64,000 nt of DNA from Benincasa hispida (Eukaryota > Streptophyta > Magnoliopsida > Cucurbitales > Cucurbitaceae). The stretch covers positions 59,963,743-60,027,742 of the forward strand of contig NC_052353.1 in NCBI RefSeq assembly GCF_009727055.1, given 5' to 3'. Positions 11,773 through 23,308 of the stretch are shown piece by piece. The notes beneath the pieces were generated by a model. The model ran no database searches. It was not told the origin of the DNA and saw only the letters and a list, made by a program, of their open reading frames with translations. Positions within the stretch are counted from its first letter, which is position 1. Each line of letters begins with the position of its first letter. The position numbers and the translations under genes were made by a program.

Positions 11773-12819
11773 ATGATGATGTTCGATAAGTCATTTGCCA
11801 TCTTTAGCTGCCTATACTTTTTCATGGTCATATCCTCTACCGCCCAGTCTGACAGGTCCTCCAGTGCTCGACACCGAAGGCTGACCTCTATAATGCGAGA
11901 TTGAGTACTGCCATCACCGAGGTTACTGGCAATCTTACCCTACTTACCTAAAAAAGTGATTAGCGCTCGCTTTATGCTGGGCAAGTACCACTTTGTTCAC
12001 AAGATATAGGTATATATTAAACTATTATTAATCTCAATTCATTCTATAGATTATGTCGTATTTAATACTTTTTTTTTTAATGTCTTCAATCTAATATCTG
12101 GTGCTTTGAACGACTAAGTACATGGGTCTCGCTATTTAAGTTGTATTCGTACTTATGTTATTTACAATTTTGATCTTAGGGTTTAGAGAGGTGTGTTATA
12201 TAAACTCTCTAACCCTATTGGCGTCTCTAACAAAACTACTCTCTCTCCCTGTCTGTGGACATAGCCACTACACTGTTTGAACTATGTAAATCTATATGGT
12301 TATTCTCTATTGTTTTACATTTTTCTGTTATCTTTGGTTGTCAATTTCTTAACAACTTTATATGTGTTTGATAAGCTAAACTGATAGATTATGATATATT
12401 TCATTCTTAACGATAGGTTTTAGGTTCACCTTCGCACCCTATATAGCGGGTGAAGATACGATCAGAAAAGGCAGGGATTTGAAGGTCATGTTTCAGGTGT
12501 TCTCTATATGAATAACACTAACTCAATGGATAGTGTGGACAATAGATCTACAACCAGAAGGAGGTTTGTGCTGATCGGGAGCGACAACACTACGATCAGG
12601 TAATTTAGGATCGATAAGAGCAACCTTAGAGTTTATAATATAGGATGGTGTCCCTCGGATGGCCCAATTAAAGGGAGGCCAAGGGGTGGAAGTGCTGGAA
12701 TTTTGATTGAGAAAGGTTTAAGGTCGTTGGCTTTGGATGGATCTGCGTTCCTTTTTGAGTTCCTGAGAGTTGAGATAGTTGGAAAAGAGCTTGATTCTAT
12801 CTTTCAAGAGAAAAAATAA
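11773..12819 (+). pseudogene. Kunitz-type (miraculin-like) inhibitor pseudogene
   Basis: It starts MMMFDKSFAIFSCLYF like the intact copy at 16620, and the stop at 12817-12819 is at the same place. Damage is visible. One extra base after residue 26 shifts the frame. About ten bases are lost where the intact copy has YFIKPA. In exon 2, the base changes and indels after 12480 remove the segment around the second cysteine, and a stop (tag/taa) appears in the region of 12600. One of the four conserved cysteines near the C-terminus is also changed (aggggtgga for aggtgtgga). The intron (12010-12416) keeps its donor and acceptor but is swollen by an LTR insertion. A TATA box (11695-11701) remains, so transcription is possible. 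Confidence 0.88.
12081..12360 (+). mobile_element. LTR-like insertion in the intron of the Kunitz pseudogene
   Basis: The intact copy's intron is 89 bp; here it is 407 bp. The extra DNA has the features of a copia LTR end: 'gggtttagagagg..tatataaactctctaaccc', then 'gtggacatagcc' and 'tgaactatgtaaatct', ending 'ttcttaaca'. I cannot see a clean target duplication, so the borders are approximate. Confidence 0.55.
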
Positions 12820-13530
12820 TGTGTGCAAATGTGTTCTAATTACCTTCATTTAAATTAAATAAAACTCTTGTAAGTATTTAATTTATGTTGTTTATTGTGT
12901 GCTATGATTAATCATATGAACGTTTAGTATTTGGATTGTCGTTTAGATTTTTGTATGGTTGACCCAAAATTGGATTCGCTAATGTCAAATGACTCGATTT
13001 CTAGAAATAACGAAAACTAATATTTTATTTATGTCACAGAGCATGGGTCAATGTTAAATTTCCCTTTTGCAATCGTGGATCTCATCCATTGCGAATTGAT
13101 GAGTCGAGTGTGATTTCACACAATCAAGAAATTTCATAAGATCGCAAAAATTTAATAGTGGTTGAGAATTTTTTTTTTTTTTTTTTAATAAAAATCGTGA
13201 TGCACCTTAAAATCGTCATTGAAGTCTCATCAATTCGCGATGGATGTAAACTCGAATTCTCAAATGGGCTCTAAGGAGAATTTGATGTTGGTTGGTGTTT
13301 TGTGATGTGAGTAAAATGTTAGCACAACCAAATTTGGATCATCCTTATAAAAAGCTCATTGTCGTCGAATATATTATGTGCGTTAAGGCTGCATGAATCG
13401 ATGATTGGTTTTTGTAATTTCCCTTTCTTGAGTTTAATGAACTACGACATTTAGGGCTTCTACGATTTATATCTACAATTTCGTTTGATAACTTCATATG
13501 AAAATCTTAATAATGGTAAAAGTTAGATTT

Positions 13531-15504
13531 TTCCTTGAGATAGGGTCAATATGGTCACATTGTTTAACATTGACAAAAGAAAAAACAAAATTTTCACTAG
13601 TCTTCGAAAATAGTACCAAAAACTTGATTGATCGATTGTATGTAAGTAATAAATATAATATAGGAATGGTTTAAGTGCAAATATATACTATAAAAAAAAA
13701 TAAACCTTGAAGTATTTCAAGGATCGAATCCCATGAGGCTAGTTTTTTTTTTTTTTTTTTGTTAATAAGATACAACTGGAAGAGAAAGGGATCAATAAGT
13801 ACACTCGGATATCTCAATTAAGTTGGTACATCTTTAACGCTTTCATTATATAGGTAGTAGAATGTGACTGTCAAAATCTTTTAAATTCTATAACTTTTGA
13901 AATTCAATTGTGTTATAATTAAAAAATGTTGTAGTAAAAACTTTTTACATTCTAACCTTTTATTTTACCATATACATTTATTATTGATAATCAATTATTA
14001 ATTAAATTACTAGTTAACTATATTTAATCAATTGTTTATGGTTAATAAAAGAATATATGTGGCTACATTGTTCTAAAACTACCATTATGGATATTTAATT
14101 TAAACCACTACATGCAACCATGAAATTAAACAACACCATCAAAGAGATTAAACCACTACCCATCCTGGGTTGTAATTATCAATTAATTTGAAACAATTAA
14201 ATTTAATAAATTAGCTTTAAAGAAATTGGAGAATCATTGAATAGACCAAATTACCTCCAAAGTAACAATAGAAAGGTTTATAATGAAAGGACAAAATTGA
14301 CATAAAAAGTTTCTCCATATCTGGCCTTTTACATATACTATAGAGATATATTAAGAAATTTTTGAATTTAATAGTTAAATTTCAAAAAAAAAAAAATGAG
14401 TTGCTTTAAATTATATTATTTTAGTTTCCAAAATATTTATATATTTCTTAGAAGCGGATAACAAAAAAAAAAAAAACGAATAGGTAGTGGTAGTGTTTAT
14501 AAACTTAAATTTTTATAAACTAAAGCACCATTTGGTAACATGTTATTTTTTGTTTTTGGTTTTTGAAAGTTAAGTATATTTCTTCTCCATTCTCTTGATT
14601 TGCATCTTTCTTAAATATAATAATTGAATATTTAACCAAATTCCAACAATGAAAGGGACAATTGTGTTTGAGATGGCTTTGAACAAAAGTATTTCAGAAA
14701 TGCACTCCCACCAAATTCATGCTAAATATATATTTAATGGCTAGAAGAGAGTGATAGCATTTTATTGACTAAATTATAATTACAATATTTTAGATAGTCT
14801 TTCCTTGTTGAGATTAAAAAAAGGTATAAATGAAGAAAAATTATAGTATTCTAATTAGTACTACAATCCAAATGAAGTGGCATTATTTATGAACCTCTAA
14901 GTTTACAATTAAGCCTTTTGGATGTATAAAATGTGTACAAATCAAAAGTTCAAGAATTATCACAATCAAACTAACTATTGACCGTTCTTTTGATAATCAT
15001 TTCCTTCTTTATTTTTTATTTTTAAAAATTAAACTTATTTTCTCCCTATTTTTTACAATAAGTTGCATCTTTCTTAATTGAATTCTTAGCTAAATTGAAA
15101 AAATAAAATCTATTTTTTAAAAGTTACTTTTTTTAGTTTTCAAATTTTGGTTTGATTTTTTAAATCATTGGACAAAAATAGAGTGGTTTGATTCTTTCAC
15201 TGTTACAACTTAATATAATCTGTTTAGCTCTATAAAGTTTAATAAATATAGTATTAACCCATACAAGAATTTTGGTTTCATTAATAAATATAGTATTAAC
15301 CCATAAAAGAATTTAGGTTTCTAGATAACGTTGATTTGTCATTACGATTTGAGAAACAAAAAAATTGATGCAAAGAATTTATAGGTTGATTGTACAATAT
15401 TATAGTTGAGACTTTGAGTATTAGATTAAAACACGGTACTTACAGTTCAGAAAGTAGTTAGATTTTAGAATTTTTTAATTATAACACTTTAATTGTAAGT
15501 TTAG
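13531..15504. other. Intergenic, AT-rich
   Basis: No gene or RNA gene seen. There are poly(A)/poly(T) runs (13743-13760, 14463-14475) and a 43-bp tandem duplication at about 15239-15325 ('aaatatagtattaaccca' twice). Confidence 0.6.
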
Positions 15505-15792
15505 CTAGTTGATTAATCAAAGGGAAGATCCGAATGTGTTATTGTAATAATTATAACTCACACAACATGTTAGACGTCGATAGATCCGAAAGCTAGTTAT
15601 TATGTCGTGGAACCCACTGTCTTGAAAACAAATCTGACACAATCGTGGTGTGAATCGTTCTTGTCGGTTGCTTCCCAAGGTTAATACAATGTCCCCTTTC
15701 AAACGTGCACTTGTCGGAAAAAATGGGTTATCTCAACGGTTTTTCTTTCGTGGGAAAAAGTTTTGTCGAAAAAAACCAAAATTCTTATAGTG
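15505..15792 (-). mobile_element. CACTA-type transposon end (fragment)
   Basis: Read on the minus strand from 15792, the DNA begins CACTATAAGAATTTTGG, a typical plant CACTA (CMC/EnSpm) terminus. It is followed by short subterminal motifs (TCGACAAAA, CCCACGAAAG, CGACAAG). The bases after the end, GAG (15793-15795), would be the 3-bp duplication. I found no partner terminus nearby, so this is probably a solo end or a deleted element. Confidence 0.5.
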
Positions 15793-16499
15793 GAGGGTTG
15801 GAATCATAGTGAGAGAAGTGTTTGCTCAAAATCGGAGAAGATCGGTGAAAACGACAAAGCGAAAATAGGGATGTAATTTTTAAAACAATTAATGTTTAAG
15901 ATTTTGTAAAAAGTTAAAAAGAAAAAAAAGAATAAAACTATTTTCTTTTTTTCATGCAAGCACAACATCATTAAGATTAGCAAGAGATACAAAAGTTTAG
16001 AAAAAAATTAAGGAGAACAAGTTAAATGAGATGTAAATATCTTAGAGAGGAAAAATTTAAACAAAGAAAAAAGAGGTCAATATTAGAGATGTACAAAGTT
16101 AGAGGAAGGAGAAAAATGGAGGGGGGAAAGGCAGTTTATAGTGAAAAAAAAAAAAAAAGTTAAAAAGCAAGAATAGAAAAAATTAATTTTTTCTCTCAAA
16201 ATTTTAGGATAAAATAAAGTAAAATAATTAAGAGGACAATTCTTAGTTAAAAATACTAGTTATTTAAAAAACAAAAAAAACAAAATTCCCCTTTCAATCA
16301 CTTGACAAAATTGAATTCAAATTTTGGTGATATGTAAGTTCATTCACACCTCTTGACTTTCTTGTCCCAACTCCAAATCTTCTATATTTTGTCATGAGCT
16401 TCTCTTCTAAAACTACCAAATATATAATATATTTTTATAAGTAATAAAAGCCTTAAGGTACAAGTAAATGAAGAAATTGAGATAATTAAACTATACAAA
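15793..16499. other. Intergenic, upstream of the intact Kunitz gene
   Basis: Purine-rich plus strand with an A-run at 16146-16158. No gene seen. Promoter elements beyond the TATA box cannot be assigned by eye. Confidence 0.5.
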
Positions 16500-16536
16500 T
16501 TGGACTTTTGGTCATTTTCACCTCCTTCATGTTGGC

Positions 16537-16543
16537 TATAAAA
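16537..16543 (+). promoter_or_regulatory. TATA box of the Kunitz gene
   Basis: TATAAAA lies 77 bp before the ATG at 16620, the usual spacing for a plant gene with a leader of about 45 bases. The pseudogene has the same box at 11695. Confidence 0.7.
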
Positions 16544-16619
16544 TGGCACTACACATTTGCATCCCAAACCATCATTTTTTTCAAACAAAGTTAAATCTCT
16601 CTTGCTGAAGAATTAAAAG

Positions 16620-17359
16620 ATGATGATGTTCCATAAGTCACTTGCCATCTTTAGCTCCCTATGCTTCTTCATGGCCATATCCTCTATCGCCCAATTCGAC
16701 GGTCCTCCAGTGCTCGACACTGAAGGCCGACCCCTGCAACGGGATGTCGAGTACTTCATCAAGCCTGCCATCACCGATGTTGCTGGCAATCTTACCTTAA
16801 TCACCCGAAAAGGTGATCAGTGCCCGTTTTACGTTGGGCAAGTACCACTTCTTTCACAAGATATAGGTATGTATTAAATCTATTACTAAACCCAATTGAT
16901 TTGATAAGTTATATCATATTTATTAGAGTGTGATATATTTAATTCTTAACGATAGGTTTTGGAGTCACCTTCACGCCTTATCTAGCGGGTGAAGATACGA
17001 TCAGAGAAGGGAGAGATTTGAAGGTCGTATTTCAAGCGTTCACAATTTGCATAACGTCGACTCAATGGAAAGTGGGGGAGGCAGATCCTATAACTGGAAG
17101 GAGGTTTGTGAAGCTCGGGAACGACGACACTGCCACCGGGTACTTTAGGATCGACAAGAGTGACCTCGGAGTTTATAATATAGGATGGTGTCCCTCAGAT
17201 GTCCCCATTAGAGGGAGGCCAAGGTGTGGAAGTGCTGGAATTTTGATTGAGAAAGGTTTGAGGTTGTTGGCTTTGGATGGATCTGCATTTCCCTTTGAGT
17301 TTGTGAGAGTTGAGATAGCTGGAAAAAAGCTTGATTCTATCTTTCAAGAGAAAAAATAA
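16620..17359 (+). CDS. Secreted Kunitz-type (miraculin-like) protease inhibitor, two exons
   Basis: Exon 1 is 16620-16866 and exon 2 is 16956-17359. The 89-bp intron has GT..AG ends and splits a glycine codon. The joined frame gives 216 residues, near the usual 180-220. Residues 1-25 form a signal peptide (hydrophobic [16 protein letters not shown], ending in AQ), so the protein is secreted or vacuolar. The Kunitz/STI signature begins at [18 protein letters not shown] (29-46). Four mature cysteines (C68, C114, C161, C173) fit the two disulfides of the beta-trefoil fold. In the loop where soybean inhibitor has its P1 arginine, I see no clear equivalent, as in miraculin-like members, so trypsin inhibition is not assured. 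The ATG is chosen because the signal peptide follows directly; the second or third methionine would serve equally. The intron is odd, as most Kunitz genes have none. Confidence 0.93.
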
Positions 17360-17397
17360 TGTGTGCAAATATGTTCTAACTATACTCATTTAAATTA

Positions 17398-17403
17398 AAT
17401 AAA
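17398..17403 (+). terminator. Polyadenylation signal candidate
   Basis: AATAAA occurs 39 bp after the Kunitz stop codon and is also conserved after the pseudogene (near 12859). Confidence 0.5.
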
Positions 17404-18005
17404 ACTCTATATGATCTAGCATTTGGATATAATTATCTATTGATAATCTAAAATTAATTTCACTAATGTCAAATGATCTGAATTTTAAAAATAACAAAAA
17501 TTAATATTTTAATTATGTCACAAAGCATCGGTCAACGTTAAATTACCCCTTCGTGATCATGTGTCTCATCAATTTTGCGATTTCATGTCTAAGAAAAGTC
17601 ATAAGATCGCGAAATTTTAATAGTGACCGAGAATTTTAATTTTGTAAAAGTCACAATGCACCTTCAAATCATGTTCGGGATCTTATCAATTTGTAATGGA
17701 TGCGAACCCACGATTAGGAGAATTTAACGCTTGTGATGTAATAAAATGTTAGTTTTCATGATGTCATTTGATACTAACACAATCAAATTCGGATCATCCG
17801 TACAAAAAAAAAAAGTCATTGTTGTCAAATATTTATTTATGTGTGTTAAAGCTATATGAATCAATTATTGGTTTTAGTTATAGTTTTAGTTTTTTTTTTT
17901 TTTTCCTCTTTCTTGAGTTTATGAACTGGTCTTTTAGTTCTTTTATTATTTATATTTACTGTTTCGTTTGATAACTTTAATATGAAAATCTTAGTAAAGT
18001 AAAAT

Positions 18006-18619
18006 TAGGAACATACCTTTTATCATGAACTAATTATCAATAACTAAAATCTTTTTGGTCAAAATGAATATAGTTTAATTGACATGATATTTGTACTATT
18101 TACTTTAAGATCAGAGGTTTGATTCTATGATCTTATGTATTTAATTCAATACTTTAACAAATAAAATTTTCAAAATCAATGAGAGCCTTCAATGATGAGT
18201 TAGAAAATGTTACCTTGGGGATGAACACTATAAAGATAAGGAGAACTAGTTCTCTACTTAAGATTTGGTTTTAGATTGTCTACCAATATTTTAAATGTAT
18301 GTCACATCATAACAAAATGATAAAAATACTCCTACTTTATATGTCATAAAAGCATAAGATTAAAAAACAATAAAAATTACATCAAAATTATTAAATTAAA
18401 ATACAAACAATAATTTGATGTTTTTTCATAATCATTTAGTTTTTGAAAATTAAACTTCAAAATAGTAGAATTTTTCTTGTTTTAGAATTTAACAAAAAAA
18501 AAAATATGAAAGAAAAATATTGTTATCAATTATCAAATGCTCCTAAAAAAGTGATAAAGCAGTCAAACTTACCTCCAATGAGAGAATTTGTCACAAGTCG
18601 TCAAATTATAAACAATTAC

Positions 18620-18675
<56 letters not shown>

Positions 18676-19682
18676 AATATGAAATTTCCAAAAATAAGAA
18701 AATAAAGAAAATTATTTATACAAAATAATAAAATTTAATCTTATTTGATAGAGATTGATAGGCTATAAGTGTATCAATGATAGAACCTGATACAATACTA
18801 TCATTAATACTATGTGATAAACACTGATAGAATAGTTTGACATTTTTCTATCTATGAAAATTTTATTTTTAAAAATTTAGTCAGATATTATTTTAGTTTC
18901 TAATATTAAAATATTTTTTTTCAATTTAGGCTCTAGTGTTCAAAAGTTACCGTCGTTTTTCTTAAGTAGTAAATTACAATTTCTTATCCATTTGACGAGC
19001 ACAATCAACCAATTGAAAAATTTTTAACCTCACACAGGGGAAGGAATTAAATCACTTTTCTAGTTCATTCTTTCCAATTTCTAGCAAATTTTTCAACTTT
19101 AGTGTGTCCCAATTTTTTTCTAAATTTTTGTAAACTCAATAAATTTACTGTCATATATGAATTTATCATCAAGGGAAATAATATAATTGAAAATTGTAAA
19201 AACGTAAGAGACTAACTTTTAAAAAGAAAAATTAAGATTGGAACATATATTTAACCTAAAATTCATTTTTAAAAAATGGAAGATTTTCATTAAAAAAAAA
19301 AGAAAAAGATAAAAAGAAAAAAGAAAAGACTACATGGTTGAGGATTATAGGTCCGAAGAGAACAATAATTATGGTTTTTAAATTAAGAGAAATTATTTCA
19401 AATGATAAAACTATTGAAAATATTTACAAGATATAACAAAATTTTAGAAATATCAATGATAGACATTGATAGACACCTATAAACATCTATCTTTGATAGT
19501 TATAAAATTTTGCTACATTTTATAAATATTTTGATTCATTTTTCTATATTTAAAAACAGCTCTTAAATTAAATTACAAACCAAAAACACAGTGATAATGG
19601 ATTAAAAGACCCAATCTTTGACCCCAATGGTTTTGTCCAATTTTTTTAAATTTAAGAATTTCGCCCACTTGCATACATCATC
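18006..19682. other. Intergenic, AT-rich
   Basis: No gene seen. It holds the AT microsatellite listed separately, many A/T runs, and two short stretches with repeated 'atagacattgatagacacc'-type words (about 18745-18840 and 19450-19500). Confidence 0.5.
18622..18672. repeat. (AT)n microsatellite
   Basis: About 25 uninterrupted AT units. Confidence 0.95.
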
Positions 19683-19877
19683 ATGAATCAAAGTTACAAA
19701 AATACGGTTAGTTTTCTTTTTCCTCTTCCTCTTCTTCTTCTCATTTTTCCTTCCTCCATTTGTGTCGGTCATTCTTCATGTTTCCTTTCTTCATTTTTCA
19801 CTGACCATCGGAATGTTGCAGAGATGTTGTCAAACATTGAAATGACAGATGAAGTAGAGCAAGATAGTACAGAATGA
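19683..19877 (+). CDS. Possible small secreted peptide, hypothetical
   Basis: A 64-residue frame with a strongly hydrophobic N-terminus (VSFLFPLPLLLLIFPSS, about residues 10-26), followed by a short polar tail that ends in acidic residues (EMTDEVEQDSTE). That is the shape of a small secreted plant peptide precursor, but I recognise no family motif. The frame could equally be chance, or the first exon of something longer. The last 20 codons overlap a short imperfect direct repeat ('cagatgaagt.gagca' at 19846 and 19883). Confidence 0.2.
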   Translation: MNQSYKNTVSFLFPLPLLLLIFPSSICVGHSSCFLSSFFTDHRNVAEMLSNIEMTDEVEQDSTE

Positions 19878-19914
19878 AGAATGTCAGATGAAGTGGAGCA
19901 GGAAAGAAACAATA

Positions 19915-20310
19915 TAGTTTCTAAACTTTAGTTTGTAACAATGTAGTCTCTATATTTATAAATTTATAAAAATTTAGTCTCTGAACTTTAGAAAGTAACA
20001 ATTTAATTCATGTACTATACAATTTGTAAAGATTTAATTGTTATAGTAAAAATTATTATTAAGATTTAGTGAACTTTTTTATCAAATTAGATTGAGAAAC
20101 TGATTATAGATCAAATTTGTCTAAAAATATAAAGACTCGTTAAATTGACAATTAATTTTAATAGAATTTTTCACATCCATGGACTAAATTGCTACAAATT
20201 GAAAAGTGTAGAGACTAAATGGTTATAGATTTAAAAATACAAAGATTAAATCATTACAAACTAAAGCCTATAAACTAAATTGCTACTTTTATGAGAGTTC
20301 AGGGACGAAA
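19915..20310. repeat. Imperfect inverted repeat, MITE-like
   Basis: The left arm 'actttagtttgtaacaatg' and the following 'tagtctctatat' and 'tttagtctctg' find their reverse complements in the right arm ('ttacaaactaaagcc', 'gagactaaat') in mirrored order, around a centre near 20090. This is the type of non-autonomous foldback sequence common in plant intergenic DNA. I could not fix exact termini. Confidence 0.45.
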
Positions 20311-20984
20311 GATGTTTTTTAATCTAATATCTATCAAACATGAATTCCCTATTTATAATGATACATTTTTACAAAGTCAAATTTAACATAACTTAATTGG
20401 TTTAGTCATACATATTCTTGACTAAAATATTAGAAATTTAAATTTGCATTCCATTGTTGTTGTGCTAAAGATAAAAAGAATAGATAAAAAATTAAAAATT
20501 AAAAAGAAAAACTTTTATACTTAAAAACAATTCTCAAATATGTTATATCTATATAACTCAGATACATAAAATATTATATAGACAACTTATGCACTCTAAT
20601 TATGTTTTATGTTTTTAGATTTATTGAGTTTAGCAAATGTGTATTTGATTGGCAATCTAGATTTTGTTTTAAAATATTGTTTTTGGATTATGGGATCCAA
20701 ACCGTACAAATTTTGAAAACATTTTTTTATGTTTCTAATGTATCTAGACTTTGAATTCAAAATTTTAAAATGCAGAATTATATTAAAATGATAAAAACAA
20801 GAAAAATTGTATTGGGTAGCAAATTAAGTTTAGGGTTTAGCAATTTTGACTTTCACTTTTCAAACTTTGCAAATATAGCAAATATGCATTCCTTAAACAA
20901 TTTCATTTCTTGATTTAGCAATTATGAATTTTTAATTATTTTTTAGTACATAAATCCCTAAACAATTAATTGATAGAGAGTGAA

Positions 20985-21265
20985 AGAAAGACAGACAGAG
21001 AAAACTCTATGATCAGTGATCAGTAACCGGACGTGAGGTGGTTGATAGAGGTAAGCGACGGAGAGATGGACCGGTTGTCGGTGACAAATGGTGTGGAGAT
21101 GATGAAAGAGAGATATTTGGGGAGAAAAAGATAGAGAGAGAAAATTGGTGATCGATGACTAGACGTGAAACGATCAACGAAGGTAAACTATAGGGAGGTG
21201 GAGCAGTGGTCTGTGACAGATTGCCTAGAGCAATGCTGGTTGTTTGAAGAGAGATGTTGGTGGGA
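20985..21265. repeat. Imperfect tandem repeat, two units of about 134 bp
   Basis: Unit 1 (20985-21120) and unit 2 (about 21130-21265) share, in order, 'agagagaaaa', 'gatcagt/gatgac', 'ggacgtga/agacgtga', 'gaggtaagc/gaaggtaaac', 'ggagagatggac/gggaggtggagc', 'gtcggtgaca/gtctgtgaca' and 'gaaagagagat/gaagagagat'. It is more GC-rich and purine-rich than the surroundings. Confidence 0.6.
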
Positions 21266-21339
21266 GAGGGAGAGGCTACTGCTTTCTTAGAATAAGAAGT
21301 TCAAGTTTTTTTTTTAATTTTAATTGTATCATTTTAATT

Positions 21340-21495
21340 AAGTGTATCAAGGAGTATTAAGTATACATTAGTGTATCAATGTGACAACAGTAGTGTATCA
21401 AGGGATATCAAGTGTAGGTCAATTATGTATCAAGTGTATAAATGTATCAGATGTATCGAGTATGTATCAGATGTATCGAATGCATCAATATATCC
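21340..21495 (+). repeat. Degenerate GTATCA-rich minisatellite
   Basis: The word GTATCA or GTATCG recurs about a dozen times at irregular 8-18 bp spacing, with the longer unit 'gtatcagatgtatcga' occurring twice. Confidence 0.6.
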
Positions 21496-21694
21496 GTACT
21501 ATTTTACATTTCTGTTTTAAATTGTGGGCCGTTACTTTTATTATTATTATTATTATTGTTGTTGTTTTTTTTTTTTTTTTGCAAACCTAAAAGATTTGAA
21601 CTATAGGCCTAATATTGAGAACTTATTTTTACCCATTTTACAACTAGCTCTAAAAATAATAATTGACATAATATTTTATGTTATAAACTCAATT

Positions 21695-21717
21695 NNNNNN
21701 NNNNNNNNNNNNNNNNN
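21695..21717. other. Assembly gap (23 N)
   Basis: A run of N inside the right part of TIR element copy A. The short, odd length suggests an estimated gap over low-complexity AT sequence. Confidence 1.
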
Positions 21718-22008
21718 TTTGTTAAATTTAAAATATATAATATATTATATGATATTAAAAATATAATTATGCAAAAATTTTAAAATAAAATAAGTGCATA
21801 AATTAATTAGTAATAGTTTATATACAATTTAATATTTAGTGAATAATTAAATATATTTTCAAACACATTTTGAAAAATCGTTTAAACTAGAATTTAGTTT
21901 CTGAATCTATTTTCAAACACATATCTGAAAATATAAAATACAATCATATTTTCTTTGAATCCCTTATTTTCAAAATTATATTTTCAAATAGCCTACTAAA
22001 TAGACCCT

Positions 22009-23308
22009 GAAATAACTTTTTATCATTTAAAATGTTGTTTCCTAGCCAAAGTAGATAAAGTTACAATGAATAATGAATAGAGGTCAAAAGGAATTTGTCC
22101 ACACAAAAAATCTTTATTCAACAAAAGATTTTCTTTAAGCCTTCAACAAAAGAAATTAAATTAAAGATGAGGAAAGATTTAATGAAACTGCAGCCACCGG
22201 GGACCGTAGAAGAATTGGCTATCATGGTAATATTTGTTTCTTTTTCTATCTTTTCGGGTTCTCTTCAAATATTAAAAAATGAATCAAAATATTTACAAAT
22301 AATAATAAAATATTACAATTTATCTACAATAGATAACGATAGACTACTATCTTTATGATATTTGCTATTAATTATAAATATTTTTAACAGTTTCATCATT
22401 TAAAATAATTTTCCTTTTCTTCTTCTCATGTTTTTTTTAGCCGACTTGAGGATAAGTCTAAACCTAGCAACCTCTATCTTGAAAACTAAGGTTAGAATTA
22501 TATATAAAAAAATAAAGTATCGTGTTTGAATTGACTTTTCAAGCAATTATCATTTTGTGTGAAATACTAAAAATCAATTTAGAAAAGGTTTTAGAATATT
22601 TAACTGTCAATCTCTCTCAAAGTTTTCGAATTATGAAAATGATTTAGCACTCCCTAATCTCTTCACCTTCACTTCTAGTACGGCTTTAGTCAACAACCAT
22701 CATCGTCGGTCACCTACTCCTTCAATAATTGCCGCCTATCCCTACCGCCATAAGGATAGAGGATTTAAACTTTCAATGACTTCTAACTAATAAAACTATG
22801 CTGGTGAGATAATTATTTGTGTAAATCATAATAATAATAATTTCACGTTCAATAATGTCACTTGAACAGCTACATTCGTTCTCAGTATCATCATTATTGT
22901 CACTAATTAAACTTGTCTATTTTCCAACCTTTGACATCCATGTTTTATTGAAGATTCAGTCAGCAATGGTCTAATTTACCACAATCTATTGATCTTTACA
23001 TGCATTCGATGTTTGCATTTTTCAAGAACAGATAGAGATAGTTGGGTTGGGTAGATATTATACTTCTAACCATCATACGAGGCATACAGCTTATAAGCCT
23101 AATCATGCTTTGTACAAACTCAACTCGAAAAGACGTAAGCCTGGAGACTTTAATAAAATCCGTGCCTTGCATCGATGCAAAGCCTTCTTAGAACATTTAT
23201 TTACTAGTGAACTTAGAAAGTCCCAACTATTGTCACCAAGTGGACAAACATGATTTCAATTTTCAATTATTTGTAACAAGGAAAATGGGACCTTGTCAAA
23301 AGATGTGT
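22009..23308. other. Intergenic, downstream of the aminotransferase-like gene
   Basis: No gene recognised. A short plus-strand frame near 22160-22225 ending at a GT donor-like site (KDLMKLQPPGTVEELAIM) and one at 23047-23253 (arginine/lysine-rich) are open, but neither shows a family motif or flanking exon. I leave them unassigned. Confidence 0.4.

Larger units (their letters stand above)
11640..13530 (+). repeat. Left copy of the Kunitz segmental duplication
   Basis: The segment is similar to 16500-18005 well beyond the coding parts: the leader 'caaacaaag.ttaaatctct', the tail 'gtgtgcaaat.tgttctaa', and downstream stretches around 13010-13150 and 13380-13520 recur in order in the right copy. 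The duplication therefore carried promoter, gene and about 0.7 kb of downstream DNA. Confidence 0.8.
16500..18005 (+). repeat. Right copy of the Kunitz segmental duplication
   Basis: Partner of 11640-13530. Similarity runs from just upstream of the TATA box to about 18000 ('tcgtttgataactt.atatgaaaatctta'). Confidence 0.8.
20637..22008. mobile_element. TIR element copy A, split by an internal insertion
   Basis: The left part (20637-20820: 'gtatttgattggcaa', 'gatccaaaccgtacaaatt', 'ttttttatgtttctaat', 'gcagaattatattaaaa') and the right part (about 21670-22008: 'ttataaactcaatt', 'tatataatatattatat', 'cctactaaatagaccct') match the left and right parts of the compact copy at 62669-63121. The middle, about 0.85 kb, is absent from the other copy and contains the tandem repeats listed below. 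An N gap falls in the right part. Confidence 0.6.
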
